Made by a program: the position numbers and the translations under genes. Below the pieces are notes generated by a model. That model had not been told where the DNA came from, did not search any database, and worked only from the letters and a program-made list of their open reading frames with translations. A DNA stretch of 7,540 nt. Source: Bacteroidota bacterium (GTDB lineage Bacteria; Bacteroidota; Bacteroidia; Bacteroidales; UBA10428). Below are positions 7,438 to 7,540 of the stretch, in pieces; the stretch's first letter is position 1, and each line of letters opens with the position of its first letter. The stretch is taken from NCBI GenBank assembly GCA_029268165.1, contig JAJUGM010000158.1, positions 1-7,540 on the forward strand. The letters are read 5' to 3'.

Positions 7438-7540
7438 TTATTCCCTGCCTTTAAGCATAGGAACAAATACAAACAAACCATGTTCGTGTGTGGTATAATG
7501 ATCTTCATCAGTTTTTTCAACCAGCGTCATAACCTGTGAC
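7438..7540 (-). CDS. pcm: C-terminal end of probable protein-L-isoaspartate O-methyltransferase (5' part outside window)
   Basis: Only the last 33 codons and the TAA stop (7438-7440) are present. The visible peptide begins SQVMTLVEKTDEDHY and ends FVFVPMLKGRE. The pattern Q-x-M near the start and a closing FVP-L-x-G resembles the C-terminus of Pcm, the S-adenosylmethionine-dependent enzyme that methylates isoaspartyl residues in damaged proteins so they can be repaired. The fragment contains no catalytic motif, so the name rests on the tail pattern alone. It is on the same strand as the downstream metallo-hydrolase, 19 bp away, and probably heads or sits within the same transcript. Confidence 0.6.
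   Translation of the reverse strand, partial: SQVMTLVEKTDEDHYTTHEHGLFVFVPMLKGRE

Overview
The window looks like a chromosomal segment from an uncultured or poorly known member of the Bacteroidota. This rests on three things. The DNA is AT-rich. Start codons have almost no Shine-Dalgarno sequence in front of them. The protein types are typical of the phylum: a TPR-CHAT protein with a C-terminal membrane anchor, an ECF-type sigma factor overlapping a single-pass TPR protein, and a fused glycine dehydrogenase beginning with an RHIGPR motif. The phylum call is an inference; no rRNA or tRNA gene is present to confirm it.

Layout. On the + strand, positions 1-2420 hold the 3' part of a large gene for TPR repeats followed by a CHAT (caspase-like) domain and a membrane anchor. 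Its beginning lies outside the window. It ends in a strong intrinsic terminator whose loop contains the stop codon. Everything else is on the - strand. Read in the direction of transcription: the end of a probable protein-L-isoaspartate methyltransferase gene (7540-7438), a glyoxalase II-like metallo-beta-lactamase-fold hydrolase (7418-6774), full-length gcvP (6730-3845), a 96-bp gap with a possible terminator and promoter, an ECF-like sigma factor with a TTG start (3748-3122), and a single-pass TPR protein that is probably its anti-sigma factor (3186-2407). No gene-free stretch exceeds 100 bp.

How the genes fit together. The pcm, hydrolase and gcvP genes are closely spaced and read as a housekeeping run (protein repair, thioester or detoxification hydrolysis, glycine catabolism). 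The interesting part is the left half. The sigma factor and putative anti-sigma overlap by 65 bp, and the anti-sigma meets the TPR-CHAT gene tail-to-tail with a 14-bp overlap. The CHAT domain keeps its His/Cys dyad. Charge distribution suggests that the CHAT domain and the TPR region of the anti-sigma both face the periplasm on the inner membrane. A testable model is that the TPR-CHAT protein is a protease that cuts or senses the TPR anti-sigma to release the sigma factor. This would be conceptually similar to Csx29/Csx30/CASP-sigma of type III-E CRISPR systems or DegS/RseA, but without any CRISPR component here. The functional link is inferred from gene order and domains only.
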